This document shows positions 61,711 to 64,000 of a DNA stretch of 64,000 nt, in pieces. The notes beneath the pieces are model-generated. The model saw nothing but the letters and a program-made list of their open reading frames with translations, ran no database searches and was not told the DNA's origin. The stretch's first letter is position 1. The number at the start of each line of letters is the position of its first letter. The stretch spans positions 656,271 through 720,270 of the forward strand of contig NZ_AP018314.1 in the NCBI RefSeq assembly GCF_002368075.1. The letters run 5' to 3'. Source of the stretch: Sphaerospermopsis kisseleviana NIES-73 (GTDB lineage: Bacteria; Cyanobacteriota; Cyanobacteriia; Cyanobacteriales; Nostocaceae). Position numbers and translations under genes: made by a program.

Positions 61711-61817
61711 ATAATTATTATATAGTTTAATTTATAATTAAACCAATTATGTCACCTGTCACCTGATATTTGGCGATTATATCTAAAAATAGATAAGTAA
61801 TTTTCTGATATTTATTT

Positions 61818-62393
61818 ATGAATGTTTCTCTAGAAGTTCTCATCAACTCTGCAAAAGCTGGAAAACTAATTAGTTTCCCTACGGATACTGTTCCTGCACT
61901 GGCTTCTCTACCAGCACAAGCAGAATTAATTTATACTGCTAAACAACGGAGTTTGGATAAACCTTTGATTTTAATGGCTGCTAAAGCCGAGGATTTATGG
62001 GATTATGTAAGAGGAAATAAGACTGAATATCAAATTTGGCAGGAGGTAGTTAGTCAATATTGGCCTGGTGCATTGACTTTAGTGTTACCTGCTAGTGAGA
62101 AAATTCCTCAAGTGATGAATCCTACTGATCCAACTACTATAGGTATTAGAGTACCCAATCATCCAATTGCCCAAAATATCTTAGCACAAACTGGACCAAT
62201 GGCTACCACTAGCGTTAATTTATCAGGACAACCAGCTTTAGAAAATCGAGCAGAAATAGAAGTGAATTTTCCTGATGTTCTCACTTTAGAAGCGACTGAA
62301 TATAAAGGTTTGGGAATACCTTCTACTGTTGCTAAATGGACAGGGAATGATTGGCAAATTTTGCGCCAAGGAGTAATTAAAATTGATAATTGA
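61818..62393 (+). CDS. tsaC: L-threonylcarbamoyladenylate synthase (Sua5/YciO/YrdC)
   Basis: A 191-residue TsaC/YrdC-fold protein. It makes threonylcarbamoyl-AMP, the substrate for TsaD in t6A synthesis. Motifs are LISFPTDTVPALASL, AKQRSLDKPLILM, WPGALTLVLP, IGIRVPNHPIAQNIL and TTSVNLSG. There is no C-terminal Sua5 domain. The spacing suggests its own promoter after the repeats. TAATTGA repeats (62381-62410) span its stop. Confidence 0.92.
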   Translation: MNVSLEVLINSAKAGKLISFPTDTVPALASLPAQAELIYTAKQRSLDKPLILMAAKAEDLWDYVRGNKTEYQIWQEVVSQYWPGALTLVLPASEKIPQVMNPTDPTTIGIRVPNHPIAQNILAQTGPMATTSVNLSGQPALENRAEIEVNFPDVLTLEATEYKGLGIPSTVAKWTGNDWQILRQGVIKIDN

Positions 62394-62434
62394 TAATTGA
62401 TAATTGATAATGGTAATCAAGAGTAAAATTTTCT

Positions 62435-63424
62435 ATGACTAGCTTAAATGAATGGTTATATCTAGGATCAGGAATAGGTTTAGGAATAGGTTTTTGTAAG
62501 TTATTCCTAAAGTCATCTAAATCTTCATCCATTCCTGTGGAAATTGCCCCACAACAGCAAGAAACCGAAGTTTTACAAAAAACTTTAGACAAATTAAACC
62601 AAACCCAATTAGCCTACCAACTGGCTAGGGAAATGAGCCAGTTTCAAGGTGGTTTTTTGGCAAGGACTACCCATGAATTGCGATCGCCCCTGAATGGTTT
62701 AATAGGATTACATCAGTTAATTTTAAATGATTTGTGCGAAAATCCAGAGGAAGAAAGGGAATTTGTCGGACAAGCTTATGAGCGATCGCTGAAATTGCTA
62801 AAAATGATTGATGAAATTCTCAGTGTTGCTAGAACAGAACACGGAACAAATAAATTACATATTCAGCCTTTACAGTTAACTAAGGTTTTAGAAGAAGTTT
62901 ATAAATTAACTTATATGTTGGCAGGAAATCGCAATTATCCTTTTACTATATCATTTCCTAAACCAGAAATTTATGTTTTAGCAGATAACCGCTGGCTACG
63001 TCAAATCTTGGTGAATTTAATAGATACTACTATTTTACAAATGGAAGAAGGTAGTATTCATCTTTCCAGTAGTATTGCACCTGCAAATACAGCTACAAAT
63101 AATATTATTAATAATGTTGTGCATATTTATCTAGATGTCCCTTCTCATGCTGTCATCTCCAGTGAGAAAATAAATTTGATTGCCTCTGAAAATAACACAA
63201 ATCAAGAAAATATAAAAGACAGTATAAAAGATAGTATAAAAGATAGTATAGAAATCTCATCAGGGATGAAACTATTACTTAATCAAAAATTACTAGAAAC
63301 GATGGGAGGAAAACTAGAAATTATTGCTTCTCCCATCACCACAGAAGTAACACAAGATTGCAGCAGACTACAAATTGCTATCCCCCTAGTGACTCCTGAA
63401 GCTGAACTTCTCCAGTCGGAATAG
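62435..63424 (+). CDS. Histidine-kinase-like protein with degenerate ATPase domain
   Basis: A 329-residue protein. It has an N-terminal membrane helix (LYLGSGIGLGIGFCKLFL), a coiled coil, and a HisKA domain with an intact H-box (TTHELRSPLNGLIGL). The C-terminal half has an N-box-like RQILVNLIDTTI, but the second Asn, DxGxG and GxG motifs of HATPase are absent or replaced, and KDSI repeats three times (about 262-275). It may receive or pass phosphate but probably does not bind ATP normally. Its 3' end overlaps the next gene by 47 bases in antisense. Confidence 0.75.
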   Translation: MTSLNEWLYLGSGIGLGIGFCKLFLKSSKSSSIPVEIAPQQQETEVLQKTLDKLNQTQLAYQLAREMSQFQGGFLARTTHELRSPLNGLIGLHQLILNDLCENPEEEREFVGQAYERSLKLLKMIDEILSVARTEHGTNKLHIQPLQLTKVLEEVYKLTYMLAGNRNYPFTISFPKPEIYVLADNRWLRQILVNLIDTTILQMEEGSIHLSSSIAPANTATNNIINNVVHIYLDVPSHAVISSEKINLIASENNTNQENIKDSIKDSIKDSIEISSGMKLLLNQKLLETMGGKLEIIASPITTEVTQDCSRLQIAIPLVTPEAELLQSE

Positions 63425-63845
63425 AACCTAGATCCGATTGGTTGTATAGTACCATTGTCGTGGTATTATTAGTTTGAAAACCAATCTTTTCATAGAATTT
63501 TTGTTGATGAGTTGTCATTAAATAAACTCTCTCCACTTGCATGACAGGGTGAGCTAAAACTGTTTCTACTAATTTAATTCCCAGTCCTTTACCTTGATAA
63601 TCTGGATGAATGACAACATCCCAAATTGTAGCGCGATAGATGCCATCAGAATTAGCTCTTGCAAAACCAATGAGTTGTTCTCCATCCCAAACAGAAATCA
63701 CCTGTTCACTATTAGTAATAGCTTTGTTTAAATCCTCTATACTGCGTCCTTTCGCCCAAAAAGCGGCTATATTAAACAAATTCTGAAGTTGGTAAAGGTC
63801 AATTTCCGCACGGCGATCGCTAAAATGAATTTGAGGATTTTTCAT
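63378..63845 (-). CDS. GNAT N-acetyltransferase, Ycf52-like
   Basis: A 155-residue GNAT protein, a paralogue of 58263. EIDLYQLQNLFNIAAFWAKG, IGFARANSDGIYRATIWDVV, IHPDYQGKGLGIKLVE (acetyl-CoA loop), KFYEKIGFQ. ATG 63845 (MKNPQIHFSDRR) starts the conserved part; an in-frame extension to 63929 adds 28 unlikely residues. Substrate unknown. It converges on and overlaps the kinase-like gene. Confidence 0.88.
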   Translation of the reverse strand: MKNPQIHFSDRRAEIDLYQLQNLFNIAAFWAKGRSIEDLNKAITNSEQVISVWDGEQLIGFARANSDGIYRATIWDVVIHPDYQGKGLGIKLVETVLAHPVMQVERVYLMTTHQQKFYEKIGFQTNNTTTMVLYNQSDLGSIPTGEVQLQESLGG

Positions 63846-63955
63846 GTATAGACACCCAACTGGTAGTATCTTCGTTTCTGTTATGGCATATTTTCTGAAA
63901 AAATACTTTAAATGTACATATTTATGCAACTAAGAAAATGTTAATTACTTGTTAT

Positions 63956-64000
<45 letters not shown>

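Overview
The window is chromosomal DNA of a filamentous, heterocyst-forming cyanobacterium (Nostocales; Anabaena, Nostoc, Dolichospermum or Aphanizomenon type). The evidence is psaF-psaJ-psaL, the developmental genes hetZ, patU and cnfR/patB, the nif-type ferredoxin fdxB beside a cox operon, septal AmiC amidases, Tic22, frequent GCGATCGC (HIP1) octamers and many heptamer tandem repeats. Gene order from amiC1 to prmC (amiC1-amiC2-murI-sds-hetZ-patU ... remA-gmk-psaLJF-tsaD-tic22-prmC) matches, as I recall it, the alr0092 to alr0115 region of Anabaena PCC 7120. That is memory, not a search.

Layout. 0-3.5 kb: a clipped gene, then three PIN-domain toxin-antitoxin pairs set among many copies of a ~45-bp repeat, with the remnant of a fourth toxin. 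3.5-7 kb: modD, a 276-bp mobile structured repeat, a small photosystem-II-like membrane protein and a Cys/Met-rich copper-storage-like protein. 7-14 kb: heterocyst block with the regulator cnfR/patB (minus) facing fdxB and coxB-coxA-coxC (plus). 14-24 kb: accessory genes, namely two Uma2-type nucleases, DUF29, an orphan phosphorothioation-associated methyltransferase, hicB with a broken hicA, an M15-like protein, a Na+/H+ antiporter and a TnpB element. 24-36 kb: cell-wall and developmental core, amiC1, amiC2, murI, sds, hetZ and a frameshifted patU, then a decayed transglutaminase-like gene hit by a MITE.

36.4-51.3 kb looks like an inserted accessory island. It holds a sigma factor with a DUF1822 partner, then on the minus strand an exported TPR protein, a 1536-residue CHAT protease/P-loop NTPase/WD40 protein, a truncated DUF4351 nuclease gene, a double-trypsin protein carrying 15 nearly identical TPRs, a COP23 protein and an HtrA-like protease. 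This combination of caspase-like and trypsin-like proteases with an NTPase switch and repeat sensors resembles NTP-dependent conflict or cell-death modules of multicellular bacteria, and is the best candidate for an undescribed system here.

51.3-64 kb returns to core genes: remA, gmk, psaL/J/F, tsaD, an alpha/beta hydrolase, two GNAT paralogues, tRNA-Pro(UGG), tic22, prmC, tsaC and a degenerate histidine kinase.

Repeats are the other main theme. There is a 276-bp structured element (three copies), a 103-bp MITE with TA target duplication (four copies, one with an empty site in the same window), a second TA-flanked MITE (~185 bp), an element whose centre is inverted between copies, palindromes, and heptamer arrays that abut or enter coding regions. 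Several genes (patU, hicA, the DUF4351 gene, the transglutaminase-like gene) are broken, so this genome is both repeat-rich and decaying in places.
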